A stretch of DNA of 64,000 bases, from contig JBBIUE010000001.1 in NCBI GenBank assembly GCA_037440405.1, positions 96,986 to 160,985 on the forward strand, written 5' to 3'. Origin of the DNA: JANMGV01 sp037440405 (lineage in GTDB: Bacteria; Planctomycetota; Planctomycetia; Pirellulales; Pirellulaceae). The translations under genes and the position numbers were made by a program. Below, one piece after another: positions 8,559-16,871 of this stretch (its first letter is position 1; each line of letters opens with the position of its first letter). The notes under the pieces are model-generated. The model worked only from the letters and a program-made list of their open reading frames with translations, was not told the origin of the DNA and searched no databases.

Positions 8559-9710
8559 CGTGTTGAAGGCTACATTGCGTCGAAATGTCATAACGTGCAC
8601 TGCGATTACCGACTTGGTTTTAACCGATTTTTCAAGCTCTGAACAACCGAATTCCCTTTGATGCAAGGTCGCACCACTAAGGTTCTTCGAACTTGCAAGG
8701 AAGAATAGAGTCGAGGAAAAGTCGGCTTGTAAGCCTTCACGATTCTCAACTGCAAAGACGCAAAGTTTTCGCACCCTCCAAAGGACGAATGTGCAAGAGC
8801 CAAGGTCGAAAGTACCAGAACACTAAACGAACCGTTCCATTTCGGATCAGTTACCAACGATGATCCGCAAGGTCAGAGCAACTTAGGCGGCTTGCAAGTT
8901 GCGACCATCGCTCATTCCGCTCGCCAAACTCGCCGTGGTCCACGCTTGGAGCGTGAACGGTTTCACCTATCAGCAGCCCGAAACGTGAGTGTTGAAGTTG
9001 CGCATTTGATATAACCCGCCGCGTTAGCAAATGAATCTTGAACTTAATCTCTCCCCTGGCTGACGCTGCGGATTGCGATTTTTTTGCGGTAGGTGACGAA
9101 AATCGCAACTTCAAAAAAAAGAGAGTGAGGCATGCAACGTTCAACCTCTGGGCTAGCAATTTTTCTACTGCCGTTTGTCGTAAATTCTGCCTTTTCCGGT
9201 CGTTTTGGCGGCAATGAGTCGGATTTCGACGCTTTTTATAGCCCAGAGTTCTGGAACTTTTCTGGCGATCTAGATTCGAAAGTAGCAGGATGTTGGGTTA
9301 AAAGGTTCGCGACTTGGGCGCCGTAGTCAGTTAGGGTGTGCCGAGCAGGAGTTTCTCGCTGGTTTGATTTCGTGATTCGAGGAGCAAGGTTTCGCCCGTA
9401 CGTAAGTTCCGTGCCTCAACGAAAGCGGACGGGCGCAATCCCTCCGGTTTTGCTTGTGCCGGACGGCTTGTGCCGTGCGGCTCATAGCGGCAAGTTGCTT
9501 CGGGCCAACTCCGTACATCCTTCGAAGACGAACCGCCATGCCACGTGGAATGCAGAGGTAAGGCTTCGGTCGATGGTTGGTTGCTGGGCAAATTCGTAGC
9601 GAGAGGTGTAAACAGCGACGGTTGCGGCAGCACATTTTTTATTCAACGCTCGTTTTGACATCTTCCAACCGAAACGTTTCATTCAGACTTCATCGTTCAT
9701 CGTCGATCGC
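8559..9710. other. Gene-poor divergent intergenic region of about 1.15 kb
   Basis: This gap separates the minus-strand cytochrome c operon from the plus-strand exoprotein gene. Open frames of 60-100 codons overlap each other on both strands, and none has a convincing start, composition or motif. The most protein-like is a minus-strand frame at 9331-9633, rich in Arg and Ser; I do not accept it as a gene. Promoters for both flanking transcripts must lie here. A 10-bp inverted repeat at 9073-9108 is listed separately. Confidence 0.5.
9073..9108. repeat. Perfect 10-bp inverted repeat in the long intergenic region
   Basis: TTGCGATTTT at 9073-9082 is matched by AAAATCGCAA at 9099-9108 around a 16-base loop. 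An A run, not a T run, follows on the plus strand, so it does not look like a classical terminator. It could be an operator or an RNA hairpin in a 5' leader. Confidence 0.5.
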
Positions 9711-12410
9711 ATGCTTACGCCCCGTTCTAACCAGCGAAGATCAGAATACTCGAAGGCGAATCGCCGTCGTCGATTACTGTGCGAGGCTTTAGAGCAGCGC
9801 GCCATGTTGGCCGGTTTACCTTACGGTGCCATGCCTCATGATACCGCCGAATACATGCTGGGAACGATTGCGGTTACACCGGTACTGCTGGAAAGCAATG
9901 GTGAGATCGATCGAAACGTCGAGAACTGGAATGAAGCTCATATTCAAGAAGTTCTCTTGAAGCTGAACGAGAGCTTTCAGTGGTGGGAAAACCTGCTTGC
10001 GTCGCAAACCCCGAATCATGAACTGAAATTTGTGCTCAATGAGGAGTTTGCATCGAAGACCTTTGAAACCGCTTATGAACCAATCAATCGCCGATCGGAT
10101 GACTATCGGCTTTGGGTTAGCGAGTTTTTAGCAGCGCAAGGCTTCAATAACTCGATTGATCTGGAGAGCAACATCCGCGACTTCAATCACGCTCAGCGTC
10201 TGAAGTTGAACACAGACTGGGCCTTCACCGTTTTCGTGGTCAATTCTCAAATCGACGGTGATGGCACGTTCGCGTCGGGAGGAACCTTCAGTCGAGCTTT
10301 TGCGTTCGCGGGCGGCCTGTTCTATGTTGTACCATCGACCCGACCTGCTTCCACATTCACTCACGAAACTGGGCACATCTTCTACGCTTACGACGAGTAT
10401 TCGGGAGGCGAAAGTTACTTCGCGCGACGCGGTTACTATAACGCACAGAACTTGAACGCCCTCCAAGACAACCCAGACCCAAATTTCGTTCAAGCTCCCA
10501 GCATCATGGCTGCTGGGCCGAAGCTGCTCGAGGCCTACCAAGCAGGTACCTCCCCAGCCAGCACTTTGGCGATGATTGGCTGGCGCGACTCCGATGGTAA
10601 CGGCGTCTTCGATGTTTTGGATGTTCCCGTCGAACTGAACGGGTATGGTCGATTCGACCCGTTGGAGGGCGTCTACCGATTCCAGGGTAGCGTCAAGGTT
10701 GGCACGCTTCCCAATCAGAATTCCTCTGGTTTGCAAAACGATATTTCGACTAGTCGAGTTTCTCGAATCGAGTACCGTTTTCCCGGAACGGATTGGCGAA
10801 CGGCAATAACGATCCAGGCGGCCGAGAGTTCCTTTGATATATCAATTCCCACCGGCATTCGTCGGCAAGGCACGATTGAAATTCGCGCTTTATCAACCAC
10901 GCCTGGTGTCGTGAGTCCTTCCTTCATCGGAAATCTCTCGCCAACCGGAGATGCGATGCAGCAGCTTGGCATCACGGGGTTTGTTTACGGTGATTGGGAC
11001 GCCAGCGGAACGTGGGGAACGGGTGAGGATGGACGAGCGTCCTGGAGAGTCCATCTTCTTGACAACTCGGGGCAGCCGCTGAACTTGCACCGCAGAATCG
11101 AACCCGACGATCAGCCGCTGGGATTACTGAATAGTAACGCTTATCCGGGAGTGACCTTATCGACAGTCGGTTTGGATGCGGAAGGGGGACTGGGCGTTTT
11201 CAATGACCCCAACGCCACGACCGGCAGTCGCGTATTTCGTCCCTACTCTGTGTTGTCGGCTGATTTTTCACCAGTCTGGACGGGACGCAATCATCAGCTC
11301 AAGATCGATTTCCATTCTCCGACATCGTACGTCTCGGTAGATATCATCGGCGCTCAGAGTGGAAGCATCGGAAGACTCGAAATCTACGATGCCGCTGGGA
11401 ACTTGATCGATCGGGTAACATCGGGGCCGATCGGTTTAGGTAGGTCCACCAGTCTCGAAGTAGCAACAGCTTCCGCAACGATTGCTTCGGCTATTGTTCG
11501 GGCTCACGCAAACACCTCGATCAAGATCGATAACCTGCGCTACGGCCCGAAAACTTCGACGACAACCGACCGCTTCGGGTACTATGCATTCACGGGAATT
11601 CCAGCAGGTGACTATCGTGTCCGAGCAGTGCCACCGAGTTCAGCTTGGAGAGTTACTTCTCCTCCGTCCGGAGTTCTCAGCGTCTCTTATGATGGCTTGA
11701 CCGAAGTCAATCACCGCGATTTCGGAGCGATCTTCGAGGGGAGCCCATGGCATCATGCAAGCTTTCCAGAAGATGTTAACAAGAATGGGCAAGTCACTCC
11801 GCAGGATGCCTTGATCGTCATCAACTTGTTGAATCGTCGAGGAATTGGGCCCCTGGATTCTAGCGTTCCGACGACGTTTGGCGTCGACGTGAATGGGGAC
11901 GGTGCACTGACTCCAATGGATGCTCTAATGGTCATCAACTACCTCAACGCGCGCGGCAGCGGAGGGAGCGGAGGCGGAGGTGAAGGCGAAAGTGGCAATG
12001 GAGGAGGAAGGTTCGCCGGACCATCGTCGGGGGGCTCTGGCCCTGGCCAAGGCGAGCAGGACGACTCTTCGGTCCAGACTCCATTGGTCGCAACGGCCCA
12101 GAGTCTTTCGGCGCTTCCCGAGTCTTTCTGTATTCCCAAAGCATTAGATCGAACATGGGATGGAACACCTTCGAGCCAAGCAACCTCGCTACTCCGAGAT
12201 AAATCCAACGACGATGCAAGCCGGGACTTGACTCCGGATGTGGTGGCTTTTCTCATTGGACCGCTTCCAATGACTTCCGAATCATTGGGTGATGATTCGG
12301 ACTTCGATGCGGGATCGACATTCTCGCGATTGGTCGAACATCCACTCGATCGGAACGAGTTAGCCGATCATGTCGATCGAGCTGTATTGGACTTCGCGTG
12401 GTTGATGTAG
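9711..12410 (+). CDS. Large secreted protein with LEPR-XLL-like N-terminus, HExxH metalloprotease-like domain and two dockerin repeats
   Basis: 899 residues. An Arg-rich leader leads into L-E-Q-R-A-M-L (residues 27-33), matching the LEPR-XLL type motif found at the N-terminus of large planctomycete surface proteins. Residues 218-222 are H-E-T-G-H within F-T-H-E-T-G-H-I-F-Y-A-Y-D-E-Y, a zincin-type motif with possible third-ligand acids downstream. Residues about 420-660 contain SdrD-B/carboxypeptidase-regulatory-like beta modules (G-F-V-Y-G-D-W-D-x-S-G-T and D-R-F-G-Y-Y-A-F-T-G-I-P-A-G-D-Y). Two type I dockerin calcium repeats follow near residues 687-750 (D-V-N-K-N-G-Q-V-T-P-Q-D-A-L and D-V-N-G-D-G-A-L-T-P-M-D-A-L), then a Gly-rich linker and a C-terminal tail. 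No cohesin is seen nearby. Role in extracellular proteolysis is inferred. Confidence 0.82.
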   Translation: MLTPRSNQRRSEYSKANRRRRLLCEALEQRAMLAGLPYGAMPHDTAEYMLGTIAVTPVLLESNGEIDRNVENWNEAHIQEVLLKLNESFQWWENLLASQTPNHELKFVLNEEFASKTFETAYEPINRRSDDYRLWVSEFLAAQGFNNSIDLESNIRDFNHAQRLKLNTDWAFTVFVVNSQIDGDGTFASGGTFSRAFAFAGGLFYVVPSTRPASTFTHETGHIFYAYDEYSGGESYFARRGYYNAQNLNALQDNPDPNFVQAPSIMAAGPKLLEAYQAGTSPASTLAMIGWRDSDGNGVFDVLDVPVELNGYGRFDPLEGVYRFQGSVKVGTLPNQNSSGLQNDISTSRVSRIEYRFPGTDWRTAITIQAAESSFDISIPTGIRRQGTIEIRALSTTPGVVSPSFIGNLSPTGDAMQQLGITGFVYGDWDASGTWGTGEDGRASWRVHLLDNSGQPLNLHRRIEPDDQPLGLLNSNAYPGVTLSTVGLDAEGGLGVFNDPNATTGSRVFRPYSVLSADFSPVWTGRNHQLKIDFHSPTSYVSVDIIGAQSGSIGRLEIYDAAGNLIDRVTSGPIGLGRSTSLEVATASATIASAIVRAHANTSIKIDNLRYGPKTSTTTDRFGYYAFTGIPAGDYRVRAVPPSSAWRVTSPPSGVLSVSYDGLTEVNHRDFGAIFEGSPWHHASFPEDVNKNGQVTPQDALIVINLLNRRGIGPLDSSVPTTFGVDVNGDGALTPMDALMVINYLNARGSGGSGGGGEGESGNGGGRFAGPSSGGSGPGQGEQDDSSVQTPLVATAQSLSALPESFCIPKALDRTWDGTPSSQATSLLRDKSNDDASRDLTPDVVAFLIGPLPMTSESLGDDSDFDAGSTFSRLVEHPLDRNELADHVDRAVLDFAWLM

Positions 12411-12865
12411 TCGTAGCTCGACCAGACGAATCTTTGTTGACGTCGAGAGCTCGAACAAGAAGCGTGCGTGGAACAGGCATTTGTCTTGAAGTGTTGCAGA
12501 AGTTTTAGCGGGGCTGGTTTGGAAGCAAGCGTATCTGTCAGAAAGTTCGCTTCGCAGACGCGCGAGCCACCGTTGAATTGCCTCATGTACCCCAACCGCA
12601 TGGACACGAGAGAAAAAGTAATCCGCTGCGTCGACAAGGGACGGACCCTGCTGATTGTTCCTGCTTTCTATGACAACTCCCGGCGCTTGCCAAAGGCAAA
12701 CTGATCTTTGTCACTCGCGCCGGAATAGCTGGACGGTTACGAATGAATTGCGGGGGGGCTTATTGGGAATCCGGGCCAAAGGGATGCTTGTCATGAAGAA
12801 ACGAAGTCTCCCGAACCAGGATGCTCTTCGCAGTCTCTACAAAATCCGTAGAATCTATCCTTTCT
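12411..12865. other. Intergenic stretch upstream of tRNA-Ser
   Basis: 455 bases without a supported gene. Overlapping short frames on both strands lack convincing starts or composition. The promoter of the tRNA presumably lies in the last 100 bases. Confidence 0.4.
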
Positions 12866-12952
12866 GGAGAGGTGGCAGAGTGGACGATTGCGCTGGTCTT
12901 GAAAACCAGAGTCGGGGTGACTCGACCCAGGGTTCGAATCCCTGCCTCTCCG
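12866..12952 (+). tRNA. tRNA-Ser(TGA)
   Basis: An 87-base cloverleaf: acceptor GGAGAGG (12866-12872) pairs with CCTCTCC (12945-12951), discriminator G at 12952. The anticodon stem is CTGGT/ACCAG with loop CTTGAAA, giving anticodon TGA at 12900-12902. A long variable arm (about 12910-12927, with GTCGGGGTGACTCGAC folding on itself) marks a class II tRNA, as expected for serine. The T arm contains GGTTCGAATCC. CCA is not encoded. serS lies about 4 kb downstream on the same strand. Confidence 0.95.
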
Positions 12953-13057
12953 CTCCTGTAAGTGAATCGATGAAACTGAGCGAATGAGTCATGATGATCT
13001 GTTCATCGTCGGCGATTTTTAGTCTACTGGTCATCAAGAATTTCAACGTAAACTTGC

Positions 13058-13705
13058 TTGGTGCATCAGCCCCCTGAGAGAATAGTGAACTGGATTAGGG
13101 CGATCTTCATTACATTCCTTTCGGGATTCCTTGGATTGATCTGTGGAGGTTTGATCATGAACCTCTGCGTTGGTTGGTATCGCATATCGAGTTTTGAAGG
13201 CAAGTCAGGCTACTCCATCGTCGGAGCGGCTTTGCTCGGCGGTGTCCTTGGAGGGTTGGTAGGACTTATATTTTCCATTCTGCTATGGACCGCAAACATC
13301 GATGGATTTTCGAAAGCCGTGATCCTTTCCTTGGGATGCGTCCTAACGATGGCGGGGGCAACACTAGCTGTAAGCTGGATCTTGGCGGATCGAGAACCCA
13401 CCTGGAATGGGAGACCTTTCGTTGTTGACATCGAACTCAGGTGTCCTCGCGGGTTTGAGATTCCTGAGCTCGATTACGGACGAGCTTCCGCCGAGATATA
13501 CCCGCTTTACGGTGAGAGATTTCCAACGGGAGATCTTCGATTGGACGAAGCCTATACGGTGGACGGACAGTCCCTCATTCCAGCCACCGTGCCGTTGATG
13601 ACAAGTTTCACGAACACGTATCTCAACGTTCGATTTAATGAAGAGTTAAACCTGTTGTTCCCCATGCCGATGGATCGGCGATCGATCCATCCCGAACCTC
13701 CTTAG
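13058..13705 (+). CDS. Unrecognised membrane protein with periplasmic C-terminal domain
   Basis: 215 residues with three or four hydrophobic segments in the first half (approximately residues 12-35, 50-72, 83-107), followed by a soluble C-terminal part of about 100 residues. The start is uncertain: TTG at 13058, GTG at 13061 and GTG at 13085 are all in frame, directly after an in-frame TAA. I recognise no family. It lies just upstream of another unknown gene (start 13810), and the two may form an operon. Confidence 0.6.
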   Translation: MVHQPPERIVNWIRAIFITFLSGFLGLICGGLIMNLCVGWYRISSFEGKSGYSIVGAALLGGVLGGLVGLIFSILLWTANIDGFSKAVILSLGCVLTMAGATLAVSWILADREPTWNGRPFVVDIELRCPRGFEIPELDYGRASAEIYPLYGERFPTGDLRLDEAYTVDGQSLIPATVPLMTSFTNTYLNVRFNEELNLLFPMPMDRRSIHPEPP

Positions 13706-13809
13706 AGCGATTGGATTCCCGTCGAGCGAACTCATGCCGACCCAACGAAGATCCAAGACCCGCAGTTTCACGTTCGCTATCGGCTACGTCTGGGACAGCA
13801 GGAGCAACC

Positions 13810-14472
13810 ATGAGTCAGGGCGAGTCCATTCCTCTGCATAACGGGCGTGTAAGGGACGCGATGGACCGATTTGTTCGAAGTCTGCCACCCACTTTCGATG
13901 CGTGGCACGACGGGACTGGATATGACTTAGAGATTCTGGAAGTGGGTGGCGAAGCTGAACGCAAGTCGGTCGAGAGCATCCTGCTTTCGCGTTCTGTCAA
14001 TGATTGGCGCGATATTGAGGCCTTAGCCGCTGTCGGAACTCCATCCACAATTAAGCGATTGCGGGCAGCCTATGAACAGGGACCACTGATCATCAAGATT
14101 GCTGTCTTGATGCACGCTGCCGAAATCGTTCCCGACTCGGAACGAGAGCAAATACTCATCGAAGCGCTGGCGCTACCTTATGAGGACGGTACTTTCACTC
14201 AAGCGATGATCTTGATTGAAACCCATCACTCCGAAAAAATTCGACAAGTGCTGTGGCGAGGAGTTGCTTCAGACCGTGGTAATAAGGCTGCCCTCTTTGC
14301 CGCGATGTTGATTTATCTGTATGGCAAGGGCGAATCGGCATACGACTTTCAGCACCGTCCCATGCTCGTCAAGTTTCTCACCGAGGACATCGATGAACGC
14401 CGAGAGGCACTGCGTGAACTCTGCAAGTTGCTCGAAACGAATCCGAGTCCTGGAATCACCGAGGATGACTGA
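13810..14472 (+). CDS. Unrecognised protein with helical, HEAT-like character
   Basis: The frame opens at 13711, but ATG at 13810 follows GGAG with five bases spacing and begins MSQGESIPLHNGR, so 13810 is chosen (220 residues). Sequence is largely amphipathic helices, including a stretch that resembles HEAT-type pairs (I-E-A-L-A-A-V-G-T-P-S-T-I-K-R-L-R-A-A-Y). It has no signal peptide, no catalytic motif I recognise and an acidic C-terminus. The preceding gene is a membrane protein of unknown role. Function unknown. Confidence 0.6.
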   Translation: MSQGESIPLHNGRVRDAMDRFVRSLPPTFDAWHDGTGYDLEILEVGGEAERKSVESILLSRSVNDWRDIEALAAVGTPSTIKRLRAAYEQGPLIIKIAVLMHAAEIVPDSEREQILIEALALPYEDGTFTQAMILIETHHSEKIRQVLWRGVASDRGNKAALFAAMLIYLYGKGESAYDFQHRPMLVKFLTEDIDERREALRELCKLLETNPSPGITEDD

Positions 14473-14648
14473 CGTCGGCTAATTCGTGCCTCTCAATGGA
14501 CTTGCTTGGTCCAACGATGGGGCGGCGATTCCGTCTTTCCTTGCTTTTTTTGAGGTAGCTCAGGTTCGCATGATCAGCGTTAGCGATGACGATTCTCTCT
14601 CAGCCTCGTGCTGCGGAAGATGCGGTGCCTGATGAGACCTCTGGCCAG

Positions 14649-15692
14649 CTATCGCGACGAGGTTGGGCGTTGCGGAGACTCGAGCCAAAGTTGCAGGTGG
14701 AGCGCGAGCATTCGAAAGCGAGAATTCAAGGCAAAAAGCTTTTCCAATGCGACCTCTGGAGTCGCCCAGCGCCAACGAACTCGTTGGCCGGGGCGAAGTT
14801 GTGCGACTTGAGGCAGGTCGGCTTGGGGTACGTGTCCCAAAATGGGATAGCCACCGGTCGGAGCGGCGTCGTTGAGCAACAAAATGGGCTGGCCATCTGG
14901 AGGCAGTTGTACCGTTCCCGGTAGCAGGCCTTCAGAAGGTGGTTCAACTCTTTCCAGGAGACGAATCTCCGGACCGGCGAATCGATAGCCCATTCGGTCA
15001 GAATCTTGGGTGATGGCATATTCAGCAAAAGAAAAATCGCAACCGCTCTCGAAACGAGTCACAGGTTGACTCGGAATGAGATCAAGGATCACTGCATCGC
15101 GGTCGTAGGTTAGATAACTCGGGGTCTTCCATCGAGGAGCGAACCAATTCGAGCTTGAACTCGCGTCTGCGGCCAATTTCGACTGAACCGATTTGTTTTT
15201 CGCATCGCGGTTACCAACCGGAATCGAATCGCCACTCTTGAGTGCCCGGCCTTGCCAGCCTCCAAATCCAGCTCGGAGGTAGGTTGATCGACTGCCCAAT
15301 AGCGGCTGAACATCGAGCCCTCCTGCAACTGCCAGATAGGTCCGCCAACCGACGAGAATGGTTCCGATCCGGATGGTGCCACCCTTTGGCAGCAAGACGG
15401 GCCGATGGGTGGGCAATTCAAGTTCTTGTTGGTCGGTCGTTACGAGTCGTGATTGAGCCAGCCCTCCAGTGATGGCGATCAAGCTGTTGGCTGGAAATTG
15501 GATCGTATCGCCGATACAGGTCGATTCGATGACAGCGCTGGTAATCGGATTGCCAACGAGCAGATTGGCGAGTCGAGCAGAATAGGCATCAACGGCCCCA
15601 CTTCGAACGATGCCGAAGCGGCCAAGGTTGAACCTCCCCAAATCCTGGATGGTCGAGCACGGTCCGGCGCGAACGGTTTGAATCGCGCTCAT
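14649..15692 (-). CDS. pxpC: 5-oxoprolinase subunit C (PxpC / KipA family)
   Basis: Biotin-dependent carboxylase-like (CT_A_B) domain protein, typical of PxpC/YbgK, which with PxpA and PxpB hydrolyses 5-oxoproline to glutamate using ATP. Family features are the N-terminal V-x-A-G-P-x-S-T-I-Q-D-L-G-R-F-x-x-x-x-x-G-I-x-x-S-G-A-V-D, then A-N-x-L-V-G-N, I-A-I-T-G-G, and the later S-D-R-M-G-Y-R-F-A-G-P and G-x-L-P-G-T-V-Q-L-P-P-D-G-Q-P. The ATG at 15692 overlaps the pxpB stop as ATGA, a translational-coupling arrangement, so I prefer it to the upstream ATG at 15707. pxpA is not in the window. Confidence 0.9.
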   Translation of the reverse strand: MSAIQTVRAGPCSTIQDLGRFNLGRFGIVRSGAVDAYSARLANLLVGNPITSAVIESTCIGDTIQFPANSLIAITGGLAQSRLVTTDQQELELPTHRPVLLPKGGTIRIGTILVGWRTYLAVAGGLDVQPLLGSRSTYLRAGFGGWQGRALKSGDSIPVGNRDAKNKSVQSKLAADASSSSNWFAPRWKTPSYLTYDRDAVILDLIPSQPVTRFESGCDFSFAEYAITQDSDRMGYRFAGPEIRLLERVEPPSEGLLPGTVQLPPDGQPILLLNDAAPTGGYPILGHVPQADLPQVAQLRPGQRVRWRWATPEVALEKLFALNSRFRMLALHLQLWLESPQRPTSSR

Positions 15693-16372
15693 GGCTGGCT
15701 GGTCCAAGTATGGAACTCATCAACCGAGATGCGAAAAAACCTGACACGGTCTCCAGGCTTCAGTAGTGTGGGCGGAAATCGATCTGGCCAGAATAGCGAG
15801 ATGGGAGTCCGCCCAAGGATATTCCAACCTCCCGGTGAAGCGATGGAATAGATACCCGTCTGGCTTCCGCCAATACCGACAGATCCTGCCGGCACGTAAG
15901 TTCTTGGGGTCGCCTTTCGCGAGGCATGAAGCTCCTTAGTGAGGCCGGACAAGTATGGGAAGCCCGGCGAGAATCCAATCATCGACACGGTGTAATCACC
16001 CGACAGATGCAATTGAATGATTTGATCAACAGTCAAGAAGAGTTGCTGCTTGAGAGCTTCCAAGTCCAATCCGAATTCATCATCGTAACAAACGGGAAGA
16101 TCGATGGTACGTTCGGAGCTCGGAATCGCTCCTGCGGACTCGCTATCAATCTCTAGGAGCATAGCCTTAAGTCGATCAAAGTTGATTTCAGCGGGATCGA
16201 ACGAGACAAGGACAGTCTCCATTCCAGGAACGACATCGATCACGCCGCGAATCTGGGATGAGACGAGGCGCTCGACAAATTGAATCTTTGCAGGAAGAAA
16301 ACGTTCCTTCTTTGGAGCATTCCAAATCACGCGGGCGGCACATTCCGCTGTTAACTGAATGGAAATGCTCAT
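15689..16372 (-). CDS. pxpB: 5-oxoprolinase subunit B (PxpB / KipI family)
   Basis: 227-residue CT_C_D (allophanate hydrolase subunit 1-like) protein. Diagnostic stretches include D-V-V-P-G-M-E-T-V-L-V-S-F-D-P, I-D-L-P-V-C-Y-D-D-E-F-G-L-D-L, G-F-S-P-G-F-P-Y-L-S-G-L, R-x-x-P-R-T-Y-V-P-A-G-S-V-G-I-G-G-x-Q-T-G-I-Y and S-P-G-G-W-N-I-L-G-R-T-P. It partners with PxpC, and the two frames overlap by four bases. In Bacillus the homologue KipI inhibits KinA, but the oxoprolinase role is the general one. First gene of a two-gene unit. Confidence 0.92.
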   Translation of the reverse strand: MSISIQLTAECAARVIWNAPKKERFLPAKIQFVERLVSSQIRGVIDVVPGMETVLVSFDPAEINFDRLKAMLLEIDSESAGAIPSSERTIDLPVCYDDEFGLDLEALKQQLFLTVDQIIQLHLSGDYTVSMIGFSPGFPYLSGLTKELHASRKATPRTYVPAGSVGIGGSQTGIYSIASPGGWNILGRTPISLFWPDRFPPTLLKPGDRVRFFRISVDEFHTWTSQP

Positions 16373-16375
16373 CGG

Positions 16376-16791
16376 TTGCGTTCCGGCCCGATCGTGAAAA
16401 CAGGTTCGATCTGGTGTTTTGCCATTGTCGCTACTTTAAGAGGGAAGGATACTGTTACCCGTTCTGTGGATCAACAGGACCAATTGGTGGTCAACGTCGA
16501 TTCGACAGTTTCGGTTCGAGTTCGCTGTTTGGATGGCAAGACGACTTGGCGACAGCGGACCGATGTCGAGGAAGTGGACGATGTAGCTCCAGGATTCGAT
16601 AAGAGAGGCATGGGACGACTTTCGTTCCACCGCTCGCGGCTGAGCAGTACGAAGCTAAGATATTCCTGAGGACTTATTCCGATGGTGTTTACCGCTTTGA
16701 ACGGTTCGGCGCGAGCCGTCTGGTAAAACGAAAACGAGAGAGCGATCCTCCGTCCGCTTCCATTGAGAATTTGGACATGTTTTCGGGCTGA
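16376..16791 (+). pseudogene. Possible small gene split by a -1 frameshift between pxpB and serS
   Basis: Between the divergent pxpB and serS, one plus frame (TTG 16376 to stop 16669) reads as plausible beta-rich protein up to about 16615 (for example V-V-N-V-D-S-T-V-S-V-R-V-R-C-L-D-G-K-T). From about 16615 to TGA 16791 the next frame is open and equally protein-like (E-Q-Y-E-A-K-I-F-L-R-T-Y-S-D-G-V-Y-R-F-E-R). Joining them needs one -1 shift between 16603 and 16669 and gives about 138 residues. No family is recognised. It may be a decayed gene, an assembly indel or coincidence. Confidence 0.3.
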
Positions 16792-16871
16792 ATGTTGAAA
16801 TTCTCGGCTGGCAATGATTGGACAATCTTCCGAAGCAAGTAATACGTAAACGAAGCGGAGAAATTGATTCG

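Noticed and set aside
9132..9326. Plus-strand 64-codon frame starting MQRSTSGLAIFLLP
   Set aside because: It has a signal-like start but no ribosome-binding site, no continuation and ends in non-coding-like sequence; probably chance.
11772..11965. Dockerin repeats as evidence of a cellulosome
   Set aside because: No cohesin or scaffoldin is present in the window and the rest of the protein is not a glycoside hydrolase. Planctomycetes carry dockerins without cellulosomes.
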